In this document: positions 18,356 through 26,168 of the stretch, piece by piece
How positions within the stretch are numbered: the stretch's first letter is position 1
Layout of the letters: each line of letters begins with the position of its first letter
Assembly (NCBI GenBank): GCA_039908105.1
Contig: JAMOBI010000077.1
Span: forward strand, 1-35,097
Length of the DNA stretch: 35,097 nt
Origin: Magnetaquiglobus sp039908105
Lineage (GTDB): Bacteria > Pseudomonadota > Magnetococcia > Magnetococcales > Magnetaquicoccaceae
Direction of reading: 5' to 3'
Program-made: the position numbers and the translations under genes
Notes under the pieces: generated by a model
Told to the model about the DNA's origin: nothing
Databases searched by the model: none
What the model saw: only the letters and a program-made list of their open reading frames with translations

Positions 18356-19102
18356 ATGGCTGGACATAGCAAATGGGCCAACATCAAAATCCGCAAGGGA
18401 GCGCAGGACGCCAAGCGCGGCAAGATCTTCACCAAACTGATTCGTGAGATCGTCACGGCAGCGCGCATCGGCGGACCGGATGCATCCTTCAATCCGCGAC
18501 TGCGCGCCGCGCTGCTGGCGGCCCGTGCGCAGAACATGCCCAAGGATACCATGGACAAGGCGGTCAAACGGGGAGCCGGTGCCGAGGAGGGGACCGACTT
18601 CAAGGAGGTGCGCTTCGAGGGGTACGGTCCGGGCGGGGTGGCGGTGATCGTCGACACCCTGACCGACAACAACAACCGCACCGTGGCCGATGTGCGACAC
18701 GTATTCAGCAAGTACGGCGGCAATATGGGCGCTTCCGGCTGTGTGGCCTATCTGTTTGACAAGAAGGGCGAGATCATCTTCCAGGAGGTGGACGAAGAGC
18801 AACTCATGGAGGCGGCCCTCGAAGCCGGTGCCGAGGATATGATTGCCGAGGGGGGCGAATGCACGGTGCTCACCGCGCCTGAGGAGTTCGAGGCCGTGCG
18901 CGATGCCTTGGCCAAAGCCGGCTTTGCCAATCCGCTCTCTGCCGAGATGACCTTGCGTCCACAGAACACGGTCACCTTGAACGATGAGAAACAGGCCTCC
19001 AGCATGTTGAAACTGCTCGACATGCTCGAAGACAACGACGACGTGCAGAAGGTGCATGCCAACTTCGACATCCCGGACGATCTGATGGATCGCCTCGGTT
19101 GA
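18356..19102 (+). CDS. yebC: YebC/PmpR-family protein
   Basis: The 248-residue protein starts MAGHSKWANIKIRKGAQDAKRG, the hallmark of the YebC/TACO1 family, and continues with the expected GYGPGGVAVIVDTLTDNNNRT and GNMGASGCVAYLF segments. Members have been described as DNA-binding regulators (PmpR) and as factors that relieve ribosome stalling. Length is standard. AGGAG lies ten bases before the ATG. It leads an overlapping gene string with ruvCAB, a common bacterial order. Its stop overlaps the ruvC start as TTGA. Confidence 0.95.
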   Translation: MAGHSKWANIKIRKGAQDAKRGKIFTKLIREIVTAARIGGPDASFNPRLRAALLAARAQNMPKDTMDKAVKRGAGAEEGTDFKEVRFEGYGPGGVAVIVDTLTDNNNRTVADVRHVFSKYGGNMGASGCVAYLFDKKGEIIFQEVDEEQLMEAALEAGAEDMIAEGGECTVLTAPEEFEAVRDALAKAGFANPLSAEMTLRPQNTVTLNDEKQASSMLKLLDMLEDNDDVQKVHANFDIPDDLMDRLG

Positions 19103-19620
19103 ACACAACCATACGCGTGCTGGGGATCGACCCAGGCACCACGGTGACCGGCTGGGGGGTGGTGGAGGCGCACGGCGCACGCTTCAAACATGTGGCGCAC
19201 GGCTGCATCCGCACCTCGCCGAACGATCCGCTGCCCGAGCGGCTCGGAAAGATCTTTGCAGGCGTGGGCGAGGTGATCCGTCTGCACGGGCCGCAAGTTG
19301 CGACCGTGGAGGAGATCTTCGTTTCGGCCAATGTGCAGAGCGCCTTGAAACTCGGCCATGCGCGCGGCACGGCGATCGTGGCGCTCAACGCGGCGGGGTT
19401 GCCGGTCTTCGAGTATACCGCCTTGCAGGTCAAGCAGGCGGTGGTCGGTTTCGGTCGCGCGGAAAAACAGCAGGTGCAGGCGATGGTCAAACTGCTGCTC
19501 GGCATGGAGAGCGCCCCGCCCCAGGATGCTGCCGATGCCCTGGCTGGCGCATTGTGTCATCTGCAACGGAGTTCCGGTGTGGCCGCCCGCGTGGCCGCTG
19601 CCGGCGGGAGAACAGCATGA
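19099..19620 (+). CDS. ruvC: Crossover junction endodeoxyribonuclease RuvC
   Basis: RuvC resolves Holliday junctions during recombination. The 173-residue protein has the RNase H-fold acidic residues in LGIDPGT (first Asp), TVEEIFV (Glu) and the C-terminal QDAADALAGALCH. The start is TTG overlapping the yebC stop; an ATG in a suitable place is absent, and the conserved N-terminus begins within six residues. The stop overlaps ruvA as ATGA, so the three ruv genes are translationally coupled. Confidence 0.94.
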   Translation: MNTTIRVLGIDPGTTVTGWGVVEAHGARFKHVAHGCIRTSPNDPLPERLGKIFAGVGEVIRLHGPQVATVEEIFVSANVQSALKLGHARGTAIVALNAAGLPVFEYTALQVKQAVVGFGRAEKQQVQAMVKLLLGMESAPPQDAADALAGALCHLQRSSGVAARVAAAGGRTA

Positions 19621-20264
19621 TCGCCCATCTGCGCGGCATTCTGGCCGAAAAGGAGCCCCATCAGGTGGTGATCGATGTGGGGGGGGTCGGCTATCGGGTC
19701 TTCATCCCGCTCTCCACCTTCGAGCGGCTGCCGACCGTCGGCGAGGCGGTCCACCTGCTCACCGTGACCCATGTGCGCGAGGATGCCTTTTTATTGCACG
19801 GTTTTAGCACCAGTGCCGAACGCGAGGTGTTCGTGGTGTTGAACTCGGTCACCGGCATCGGCGCCAAGCTGGCCATGGCCGCCCTTTCGGCCTTCACCCC
19901 GGAAACGTTGCTGTCCGCCCTGGCGCGTGAGGATGTCACGCTGCTGGCCCGCATTCCGGGGATCGGCAAACGGATCGCCATGCGCCTGGTGGTGGAGTTG
20001 AAGGACCGGCTTCCAGCCCTCGGTCCCTCGGCTACGGGCGCGTTGCCGGATGCAGAACCGTTGACCCCGGCGGATCCGAACATACCGTCTCTTCTGCCCG
20101 CTTCACCGGTGCAGCCCTCACTGCGTCAGGATCTGACCGCAGCCCTGGTCAATCTCGGCTATCGGACCGCAGACGCAGAGCGCGTGCTGCGCACCCTGCC
20201 ACCCCATGAGTTGACCGATCCGGCCATTGCGCTGCGTGCGGCCTTGAAGATCCTGTCGCGATGA
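19617..20264 (+). CDS. ruvA: Holliday junction DNA helicase subunit RuvA
   Basis: RuvA binds Holliday junctions as a tetramer and loads RuvB. The 215-residue protein has the N-terminal OB fold (MIAHLRGILAEKEP), two helix-hairpin-helix motifs (SVTGIGAKLAMAAL and IPGIGKRIAMRLV), a Pro-rich flexible linker at about 140-175 and the RuvB-interacting C-terminal domain (ALVNLGYRTADAERVL). GGGAG is six bases before the ATG. It overlaps ruvC and ruvB by ATGA at both ends. Confidence 0.95.
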   Translation: MIAHLRGILAEKEPHQVVIDVGGVGYRVFIPLSTFERLPTVGEAVHLLTVTHVREDAFLLHGFSTSAEREVFVVLNSVTGIGAKLAMAALSAFTPETLLSALAREDVTLLARIPGIGKRIAMRLVVELKDRLPALGPSATGALPDAEPLTPADPNIPSLLPASPVQPSLRQDLTAALVNLGYRTADAERVLRTLPPHELTDPAIALRAALKILSR

Positions 20265-21280
20265 ATCCCATGCTCTCCCCGCAGGTGGATCCCGAGGAGG
20301 ATCGACGCGATCCAGCGGGTCTGCGTCCGCCGCGTCTGGAGGAGTTCGTGGGTCAGGAGGGGCTCAAGGCCAATCTGCGGGTGTTCATTCATGCGGCCAA
20401 GGGGCGTGGGGAGTCGCTGGATCACCTGTTGCTGTACGGTCCGCCCGGATTGGGCAAAACCACGCTGGCGCGCATCATCGCGGCGGAAATGGAGTGCGGC
20501 TTGAAGACCACCTCCGGGCCGATCATCGAGCGGGCCGGCGATCTGGCGGCGCTGCTGACCAATCTGGAGCGCGGGGATGTGTTGTTCGTCGATGAGATCC
20601 ACCGCTTGAGTCCGGCGGTGGAGGAGATTCTTTACCCGGCGATGGAGGATTTTCAGCTGGATATCATGATCGGCGAAGGACCGTCGGCCCGCTCGATCAA
20701 GATCGATCTGCCGCCGTTCACGCTGGTGGGTGCCACCACACGCGCAGGACTGTTGACCAATCCGCTGCGTGACCGGTTTGGCATCCTGGCGCGCATGGAG
20801 TTCTACACACCTGAAGAGCTGGCTCGAATCTTGCAACGTTCTGCTCGGTTACTGGAGATTCCCATCCTGCCCGCCGGCGCCATGGAGATCGCCCAGCGGG
20901 CGCGCGGCACGCCACGCATCGCCAATCGGCTGCTCAAACGGGTGCGGGATTTTGCCCAGGTGCGTCAAGCGCGCCACATCGATATCGCCCTGGCCGACAT
21001 CGCATTGACGCAACTGGATGTGGATAAGTTGGGACTCGATGCCATGGACCGGCGACTGCTCGCCACCATCATCGACAAATACGCAGGAGGTCCGGTGGGG
21101 CTCGACACCCTTTCGGCAGCGCTCGGCGAAACGCGCGATGCCATCGAAGAGGTGATCGAGCCCTTTCTGGTGCAACAGGGTTTTCTGGATCGCACCCCGC
21201 GCGGACGACGCGCCACCCCGGCGGCCTGTCGCCATCTGGGGCGCGTACCACCGGCGGAGTGGCAGGGATCGTTGTTTTGA
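20261..21280 (+). CDS. ruvB: Holliday junction branch migration ATPase RuvB
   Basis: RuvB is the hexameric AAA+ motor that drives branch migration with RuvA. The 339-residue protein has LRPPRLEEFVGQ near the start, Walker A GPPGLGKTT at 60-68, Walker B DEIHRLSP, sensor I GATTRAG, and a C-terminal winged helix ending in RTPRGRRATPAACRHLG. Length and domain order are normal. The start overlaps the ruvA stop, and the stop overlaps the TTG start of ybgC. Confidence 0.96.
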   Translation: MNPMLSPQVDPEEDRRDPAGLRPPRLEEFVGQEGLKANLRVFIHAAKGRGESLDHLLLYGPPGLGKTTLARIIAAEMECGLKTTSGPIIERAGDLAALLTNLERGDVLFVDEIHRLSPAVEEILYPAMEDFQLDIMIGEGPSARSIKIDLPPFTLVGATTRAGLLTNPLRDRFGILARMEFYTPEELARILQRSARLLEIPILPAGAMEIAQRARGTPRIANRLLKRVRDFAQVRQARHIDIALADIALTQLDVDKLGLDAMDRRLLATIIDKYAGGPVGLDTLSAALGETRDAIEEVIEPFLVQQGFLDRTPRGRRATPAACRHLGRVPPAEWQGSLF

Positions 21281-21711
21281 ACACACACGCTTTCGTCTGG
21301 CCGGCACGGGTCTACTACGAAAATACCGATGCCGGTGGCGTGGTCTATCACGCCGAATACCTGAAATTCATGGAACGGGCCCGCACCGAATGGTTGCGCC
21401 ATTTGGGCTTTGGGCAGGATGCCCTGGCGCGTGAACGCGGCTTGCTGTTCGCGGTTGCCAAGATGGAAATCGATTTTTTGGCCTCCGCACGCCTGGACGA
21501 CCTGCTCAATGTTTCGGTAATATTGTCGGAGTTCAAGCGCGTCAGTTTGGTGCTGACGCAAACCATCTCCCGAGTGCATGACGATCAACCACCCGTTTCA
21601 CTGATCCGGGCTACGGTACGGATCGCCATGTTGAGTCGTGATTTCAAGCCGGTCCGCATCCCTTCGGACCTTCTGGACCGGCTGCAACCTCCTTTGGATG
21701 ACAGGCCGTGA
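21277..21711 (+). CDS. ybgC: YbgC-type acyl-CoA thioesterase
   Basis: YbgC is a hot-dog-fold acyl-CoA thioesterase that almost always precedes tolQRA. The 144-residue protein has the family signature RVYYENTDAGGVVYHAEYLKFMERARTEWLR, including the catalytic aspartate in TDAGG. I choose TTG at 21277, which overlaps the ruvB stop (TTGA) and has AGGGA eight bases upstream; an in-frame GTG at 21259 would add six residues. The gene ends in GTGA overlap with tolQ. Confidence 0.92.
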   Translation: MNTHAFVWPARVYYENTDAGGVVYHAEYLKFMERARTEWLRHLGFGQDALARERGLLFAVAKMEIDFLASARLDDLLNVSVILSEFKRVSLVLTQTISRVHDDQPPVSLIRATVRIAMLSRDFKPVRIPSDLLDRLQPPLDDRP

Positions 21712-22406
21712 ATCAAGCACTGACGCACAGCATTTGGGATCTCGTGGTCCAGGCCGGACCGGTGGTGAAACTGGTGATGTTGGCCCTGTTGTTGGCCTCG
21801 ATCGTCTCCTGGGCAATCATCATCGACAAATGGCGTCGTTTTCGGCGCGTCACCAAGGATGCCGCCGAGTTCGAGGAGCGGTTCTGGAGTGGCGGCAGCG
21901 TCGCCAAGCTCTATCAGACCGCAGCCCAGGAGTGGCCGGAGAGTCCGATCGTCACCGTGTTCGTCACCGGTTTTCGCGAATGGAAACGGTGGGAGAGCAA
22001 CGGCACCCGGGTGAGCGAGGTGGGGGATCTGTTCATGAACGTGCGGCGCGCCATGACCGTGGCCTTGAACCGCGAGGTGGACAATCTGGGACGCGGCCTG
22101 ACCTTTCTGGCCACCGTCGGCTCGACCAGCCCGTTCATCGGCCTGTTCGGCACGGTATGGGGGATCATGAACTCATTTCTGGGTCTGGCCGGCGCCAAGT
22201 CGACCACCTTGACCATGGTGGCCCCAGGCATCGCCGAAGCGTTGATCGCCACGGCCATGGGGCTGGTGGCGGCGATTCCGGCGGTGATCGGATACAACAA
22301 ATACGCAGCGGATCTGCGTCGTCAGCATCAGAAAATGGAAAATTTCGGCTCTGAATTTCTCAACATCCTGGAACGGCAGACTTCGCGCCGTGGGAGTTCG
22401 ATCTGA
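21708..22406 (+). CDS. tolQ: Tol-Pal system proton-channel subunit TolQ
   Basis: TolQ forms the inner-membrane proton channel with TolR and energises TolA for outer-membrane constriction during division. The 232-residue protein has three membrane segments: about 15-38, then the conserved pair within FLATVGSTSPFIGLFGTVWGIM and GIAEALIATAMGLVAAIPAVIGYN. These match TolQ/ExbB. The GTG start overlaps the ybgC stop, and the stop overlaps the tolR ATG as TGATG. Its place after ybgC separates it from ExbB. Confidence 0.95.
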   Translation: MNQALTHSIWDLVVQAGPVVKLVMLALLLASIVSWAIIIDKWRRFRRVTKDAAEFEERFWSGGSVAKLYQTAAQEWPESPIVTVFVTGFREWKRWESNGTRVSEVGDLFMNVRRAMTVALNREVDNLGRGLTFLATVGSTSPFIGLFGTVWGIMNSFLGLAGAKSTTLTMVAPGIAEALIATAMGLVAAIPAVIGYNKYAADLRRQHQKMENFGSEFLNILERQTSRRGSSI

Positions 22407-22825
22407 TGGGTATGAGCCTGGGAGGTTCCGGATCGGACCGCGTGAGCACGATGAGTGAGATCAATGTCACACCGTTGGTGGATGTGATGCTGGTGCTGTT
22501 GGTAATTTTTATGGTAACCGCGCCGTTGTTGACCCAGGGCGTAGAGGTCAACCTGCCCGACTCCGAAGCCAATGCTTTGAGCACCGAACAGGAACCCCTG
22601 GTGATCAGCGTGACGGCCAACGGTTCGACTTACATCGAGGAGCGGGCGGTGACCGTTACCGAAATGGTTGACAAGATTCGTGGCATCCGCGCCAACAAGC
22701 CCAATTTCCCGGTCTACGTGCGTGGCGATCGCACGGCTGCATATGGTTTGATCATGACCGTGATGACGCAGCTGCAGATGGCTGGCGTCGACAAAGTCGG
22801 CTTGATCACCGAACCGCCAGGCTGA
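22406..22825 (+). CDS. tolR: Tol-Pal system subunit TolR
   Basis: TolR couples proton flow through TolQ to TolA. The 139-residue protein has a short cytoplasmic N-terminus, then one membrane helix with the critical aspartate in NVTPLVDVMLVLLVIFMV (about 20-37), and a periplasmic domain ending in QLQMAGVDKVGLITEP, which is typical of TolR/ExbD. tolA starts 4 nt after its stop. Confidence 0.95.
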   Translation: MGMSLGGSGSDRVSTMSEINVTPLVDVMLVLLVIFMVTAPLLTQGVEVNLPDSEANALSTEQEPLVISVTANGSTYIEERAVTVTEMVDKIRGIRANKPNFPVYVRGDRTAAYGLIMTVMTQLQMAGVDKVGLITEPPG

Positions 22826-22829
22826 GTCC

Positions 22830-23963
22830 ATGCCCTCGCGTCTGATCCTGCTGATATCGGTAGCGCTCCATATCTTCGTGGTGGCGCTGTTTTTCCTGGT
22901 GCCTTTCTTCACCCCCCCGAAGCCACCAGTACAGCCGGTATTTGCCGTCAACCTGGTGGAGATGCCACCCAAGAAGCAACCGACAGCACCCAAGTCCCTG
23001 ACGCCGCCATCGACGCCCAAGGAGGCGCCGCCGCCACCGAAGGAGACGCCGCCCACACCCGCGCCGCCGAAGGAGGCGCCGCCGCCACCACCGAAAGAGA
23101 CACCACCTCCGCCGAAAGAGACACCCCCTCCGCCTCCGAAGGAGACGCCGCCCCCTCCGCCTCCGAAGGAGACGCCGCCCCCTCCGCAACCGCCGAAAGA
23201 GGTGCCGCCGCCCAAACCGGAGGCCAAAAAGGAGGGCATCAAGCCGCCGGAGCCGGAGAAGAAGCCGGAAAAGCCACCGGAGAAACCGGAAAAACCACCG
23301 GAGAAAAAACCGGAGAAGCCACCGGAGAAACCGGAAAAGCCGACCGAAAAGAAGCCGGAGAAGCCGCCGGAGAAACCGCCGGAAAAACCGGAAAAGCCGA
23401 CCGAGAAAAAACCGGAAAAACCACCGGAAAAGCCACCGGAAAAACCGGAAAAGCCGACCGAGAAAAAACCGGAAAAGCCGACGGAGAAAAAGGAGGAGCC
23501 CTTGGATTTTTCCAAGGCGATCAACAAACTCCAGAAGAGCACGCCCGCGACCAAAAGCGAGGAGACGCCGTTGGATCTCTCCAAGGCGATCGCCAAGCAT
23601 CAGAAGAGTGCGGCTGAAGCCCGCACGACGGGGAACGATGCAGCGCCGGCATCCAGCAACGAGGCCCCGGTTTCGGCGTTTGCCATCTCGCGTTGGCAGC
23701 ACGGGGTGACCAACAAGGTGCGCGACAATTGGCGCAAGCCGAGTGGTTTGCGGGGTGAGGCGGCCTTGGAGGTGATCGTCGTGGTGCAGGTGGGACCGGA
23801 TGGATCGCTGGTCAATCCGCGTGTCTCCCACCCGTCCGGCAATGCGATCTATGATGAGTCGGTGATGCGGGCCATCAGTCGCACGGTCTCGGTCGATCCT
23901 CCGCCGATGGGGTGTCAGGAGTGTCGGGAGTTGGAGATCCGGTTCAGGCCAGAGGTGGAGTGA
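22830..23963 (+). CDS. tolA: TolA-like protein with Pro/Glu/Lys repeat spacer
   Basis: TolA links TolQR in the inner membrane to the outer-membrane Pal/TolB side. The 377-residue protein has one N-terminal membrane anchor (about 3-28), a long periplasmic spacer (about 45-225) and a C-terminal domain (about 275-377; WQHGVTNKVRDNWRKP, VVQVGPDGSLVNPRVSHPSGN, YDESVMRAI) of the TolA/TonB C-terminal type. The spacer is unusual: PPPKETP repeats followed by PEKPPEKPEKPTEKK repeats, rather than the Ala-rich helical domain of classic TolA; it resembles TonB's proline spacer. The position after tolQR supports TolA. tolB and pal do not follow. The repeat DNA (about 22980-23500) is prone to length change. 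Confidence 0.87.
   Translation: MPSRLILLISVALHIFVVALFFLVPFFTPPKPPVQPVFAVNLVEMPPKKQPTAPKSLTPPSTPKEAPPPPKETPPTPAPPKEAPPPPPKETPPPPKETPPPPPKETPPPPPPKETPPPPQPPKEVPPPKPEAKKEGIKPPEPEKKPEKPPEKPEKPPEKKPEKPPEKPEKPTEKKPEKPPEKPPEKPEKPTEKKPEKPPEKPPEKPEKPTEKKPEKPTEKKEEPLDFSKAINKLQKSTPATKSEETPLDLSKAIAKHQKSAAEARTTGNDAAPASSNEAPVSAFAISRWQHGVTNKVRDNWRKPSGLRGEAALEVIVVVQVGPDGSLVNPRVSHPSGNAIYDESVMRAISRTVSVDPPPMGCQECRELEIRFRPEVE
22980..23500 (+). repeat. Internal tandem repeats in tolA
   Basis: The spacer-coding DNA holds two repeat types: units of CCGCCGAAGGAGACGCC (PPKETP) in the first half, then copies of about 57 nt encoding KPEKPPEKPPEKPEKPTEK in the second. Copies differ at only a few bases, which suggests recent expansion. 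Confidence 0.85.
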
Positions 23964-23981
23964 GGTTGGATCAACCGATTG

Positions 23982-24018
23982 CAGGGGGTCGGGGAGGGAG
24001 AGGATCACCGGCCCCCTG
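23982..24018 (+). terminator. Stem-loop downstream of tolA
   Basis: CAGGGGGTCGG (23982-23992) pairs with CCGGCCCCCTG (24008-24018), 11 pairs including one G-T, with a 15-nt loop. A smaller GGTTG-GAT-CAACC hairpin precedes it (23964-23976). No U-run follows, so it may slow or process the tolA transcript rather than act as a textbook intrinsic terminator. Confidence 0.45.
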
Positions 24019-24020
24019 TC

Positions 24021-24101
24021 AAACCGCACCCGGCTTGGAATGGGTCGTTTACCGGTCAAAAAAGAGGGGACCGGGAGATTCGGTAGTGTCTTACGTTAAC
24101 C
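24021..24101 (+). repeat. Partial copy of the dispersed repeat (left end of copy E)
   Basis: The left end AAACCGCACCCGGCTTGGAATG (24021-24042) is followed by a degraded body with remnants of the A-run and GGGAGATTC of hairpin I, ending where a second, complete copy starts. It begins 57 nt after the tolA stop. Confidence 0.75.
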
Positions 24102-24350
24102 TAACCGCAACCAGCTTGGAATGTGTAGTTTTTATTAATGAAAAAAAAGAGAGGGTCTGGGAGATTCCTCTCCCAGGGTTTTGCCTTTGCCTTTAGCGCG
24201 CTCTTCAAAAGAAGCATCTTTTCGCGTCTTTTGCGAACAATGCGCCGCGCGCCGCCTTTGCAGGAGTCGTTTTTTGCTTTTTGGAAACGACTCCCGCATC
24301 TTGCACGCAGCCTTGCGAAAAACCACGCATCCCAAAACGGGTGCGGTTTA
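24102..24350 (+). repeat. Dispersed structured repeat, copy E
   Basis: This complete copy of 249 bp has its left end TAACCGCAACCAGCTTGGAATG at 24102-24123 and right end CATCCCAAAACGGGTGCGG at 24328-24346, extending to 24350. Hairpin III (24263-24272 with 24285-24294) keeps pairing although two base pairs differ from copies A and C. A frame through this copy joins the next gene without a stop, so automatic gene calling can wrongly extend the aminotransferase by 81 residues. Confidence 0.88.
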
Positions 24351-24380
24351 ACCCGATATTATCGAGGCATCCGCATTAAA

Positions 24381-25487
24381 ATGATCGTTCCTTTTCTGGA
24401 ATTAAAAGATTCGTATGGCGAGTTGTCCGCCGAAATCGACCACGCCATCCAACAAGTGCTGGCGTCGGGATGGTACATTCTGGGTGCCGAAGTAGAGAAA
24501 TTCGAGGCCAATTTTGCGCATTATTGTCAGGTGCAGGCATGCGTCGGCGTAGCCAATGGCCTGGATGCATTGCATCTGGCTTTATTGGCGATGGGAGTCG
24601 GCATTGGTGACGAGGTGATCGTTCCGAGTAACACCTACATCGCAACCTGGCTTGCTGTCAGCCAATGCGGCGCCACTCCAATACCCGTTGAACCGGACCC
24701 TTTGACACACAACATCGATCCGGATCGTATCGAGCAGGCCATCACCCCGCGTACCAAAGTTTTACTGCCTGTGCATCTCTACGGTCAACCGGCCAATCTG
24801 GATCCCGTCATCCGGATCGCTCGCCAGTATGGCCTACGTGTGCTCGAAGATGCAGCCCAGGCACATGGGGCTTTATACCAAGGAAAAAGAATCGGTGGCC
24901 ACGGCGATGTGGTTGCCTGGAGCTTCTATCCGGGCAAAAATCTGGGGGCCTTTGGCGACGGAGGAGCGGTTACCACCAATGATCCGGAGATCGCGGATCG
25001 CATCCGCGTGCTGCGCAACTACGGTTCACGCGAAAAATACCGCAACGAGGTCCGAGGTCTCAACAGCCGACTCGATCCGATTCAAGCCGCGGTCCTGAAC
25101 GTTAAATTGACCCATCTGGATGAGTGGAATGCACGTCGGCACCGTATCGCTGCACGATATCTCGAGGAGTTGGCCGGTTTGGAGATCACACTGCCTCAGG
25201 TGCCGGACTGGGCAACTCCGGCCTGGCACCTGTTCGTCATTCGTCATCCTCAACGGGATCGCCTCCAAAGAGTTCTTCAGGAAGAGGGCATCCAAACGCT
25301 GATCCACTATCCGATCCCACCGCATGCCCAGACGGCCTACTCGGACCTGGGTTACACGCCAGCCGCCTTTCCCCTGGCCACCCAACTGGCCCGAGAAGTC
25401 TTGAGTCTGCCCATCGGGCCACATTTGAAGTCAGCTTTGGCGGAACGTGTTATCGATGCCGTACGCACGGCCTGCACCTCGCTGTAA
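24381..25487 (+). CDS. DegT/DnrJ/EryC1/StrS-family sugar aminotransferase
   Basis: This PLP enzyme transfers an amino group to a nucleotide-linked keto sugar. The 368-residue protein has the family's MIVPFLELKDSYGELSAEID start, GVANGLDALHLAL cofactor-phosphate segment, LEDAAQAHGA and the PLP lysine Lys186 in FYPGKNLGAFGDGGA. The last motif resembles the FdtB/QdtB 3-aminotransferase group, so a 3-keto-6-deoxyhexose is a possible substrate. I start at the ATG at 24381, where homology begins; the frame is open back through repeat E to 24138, but those residues are repeat sequence. No clear ribosome binding site was found. It opens the surface-sugar cluster; pgl follows after 9 nt. Confidence 0.9.
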   Translation: MIVPFLELKDSYGELSAEIDHAIQQVLASGWYILGAEVEKFEANFAHYCQVQACVGVANGLDALHLALLAMGVGIGDEVIVPSNTYIATWLAVSQCGATPIPVEPDPLTHNIDPDRIEQAITPRTKVLLPVHLYGQPANLDPVIRIARQYGLRVLEDAAQAHGALYQGKRIGGHGDVVAWSFYPGKNLGAFGDGGAVTTNDPEIADRIRVLRNYGSREKYRNEVRGLNSRLDPIQAAVLNVKLTHLDEWNARRHRIAARYLEELAGLEITLPQVPDWATPAWHLFVIRHPQRDRLQRVLQEEGIQTLIHYPIPPHAQTAYSDLGYTPAAFPLATQLAREVLSLPIGPHLKSALAERVIDAVRTACTSL

Positions 25488-25496
25488 TCATCTGCC

Positions 25497-26168
25497 ATGA
25501 ATCCCCTCTTCCACTTTTTCGCCAAGGAGCACTGGGCTGAATTGGCAGCACGCAAGATTCATGCTGCGGTCGAAGAGACACTCTTGCAGCGCGGGGTCTG
25601 TCATGTCATGTTGACCGGCGGACGCAGTGCGGCCAATCTATATGCTGCGTGGAGATCTCTGCCCGACTTTTCCAATCTGCAAAATGTGCATTTTTATTTT
25701 GGCGATGAGCGGTGCGTCCCCCCGGACGATCCCCAGAGCAATTACGGCATGACGATGCGTACCCTGTTTGCCCATCACCTACCCGGCAATTGCCGTATTG
25801 CACGTATGGAGGCCGAGTCTGGTGATTTGGATGCGGCCTGCACCCGCTATGCGGCGCGACTGCCTGACCGCATCGACATCCTGTTGCTTGGTGTCGGCGA
25901 GGATGGACACATTGCATCGTGTTTTCCGCATACGCCGGTATTGAGCGAAAGACTCCGCAAGGTCGTGCCTGTTCGGAATGCGCCCAAACCGCCCTCCAAT
26001 CGCATGACCGTAACCCCTGCGGTAATTTGCACTGCTGACACCCGGTACATTCTGGCCTTGAGCAAACAGACCATCCTGGAAGAGGCGCTATCGAAGCCAG
26101 AGGAGATCGTCACCATGCCGGTACGCATGGTGACGGGTGCACATTGGCTCATGGACGAGGTGGCATGA
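25497..26168 (+). CDS. pgl: 6-phosphogluconolactonase-family protein
   Basis: The 223-residue protein has the 6-phosphogluconolactonase/glucosamine-6-phosphate isomerase fold: MLTGGRSAANLY, FYFGDERCVPPDDPQSNYGM and LLLGVGEDGHIASCFP. These match DevB-type lactonases of the oxidative pentose phosphate pathway more than NagB. Its place inside a sugar cluster, away from zwf and gnd, is unusual and suggests a dedicated lactone or sugar-phosphate step, though a housekeeping role is possible. The stop overlaps the ABC transporter start. Confidence 0.85.
   Translation: MNPLFHFFAKEHWAELAARKIHAAVEETLLQRGVCHVMLTGGRSAANLYAAWRSLPDFSNLQNVHFYFGDERCVPPDDPQSNYGMTMRTLFAHHLPGNCRIARMEAESGDLDAACTRYAARLPDRIDILLLGVGEDGHIASCFPHTPVLSERLRKVVPVRNAPKPPSNRMTVTPAVICTADTRYILALSKQTILEEALSKPEEIVTMPVRMVTGAHWLMDEVA

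Noticed and set aside
23000..23500. CRISPR-like array in the repeat-rich stretch
   Set aside because: The repeats are contiguous, in frame and code for the TolA spacer; there are no unique spacers between them.
22328..23596. Gly/Phe/Ser-repeat protein on the minus strand opposite tolA
   Set aside because: The low-complexity sequence is the mirror of the tolA Pro/Glu/Lys repeats; tolA fits the tolQR context.
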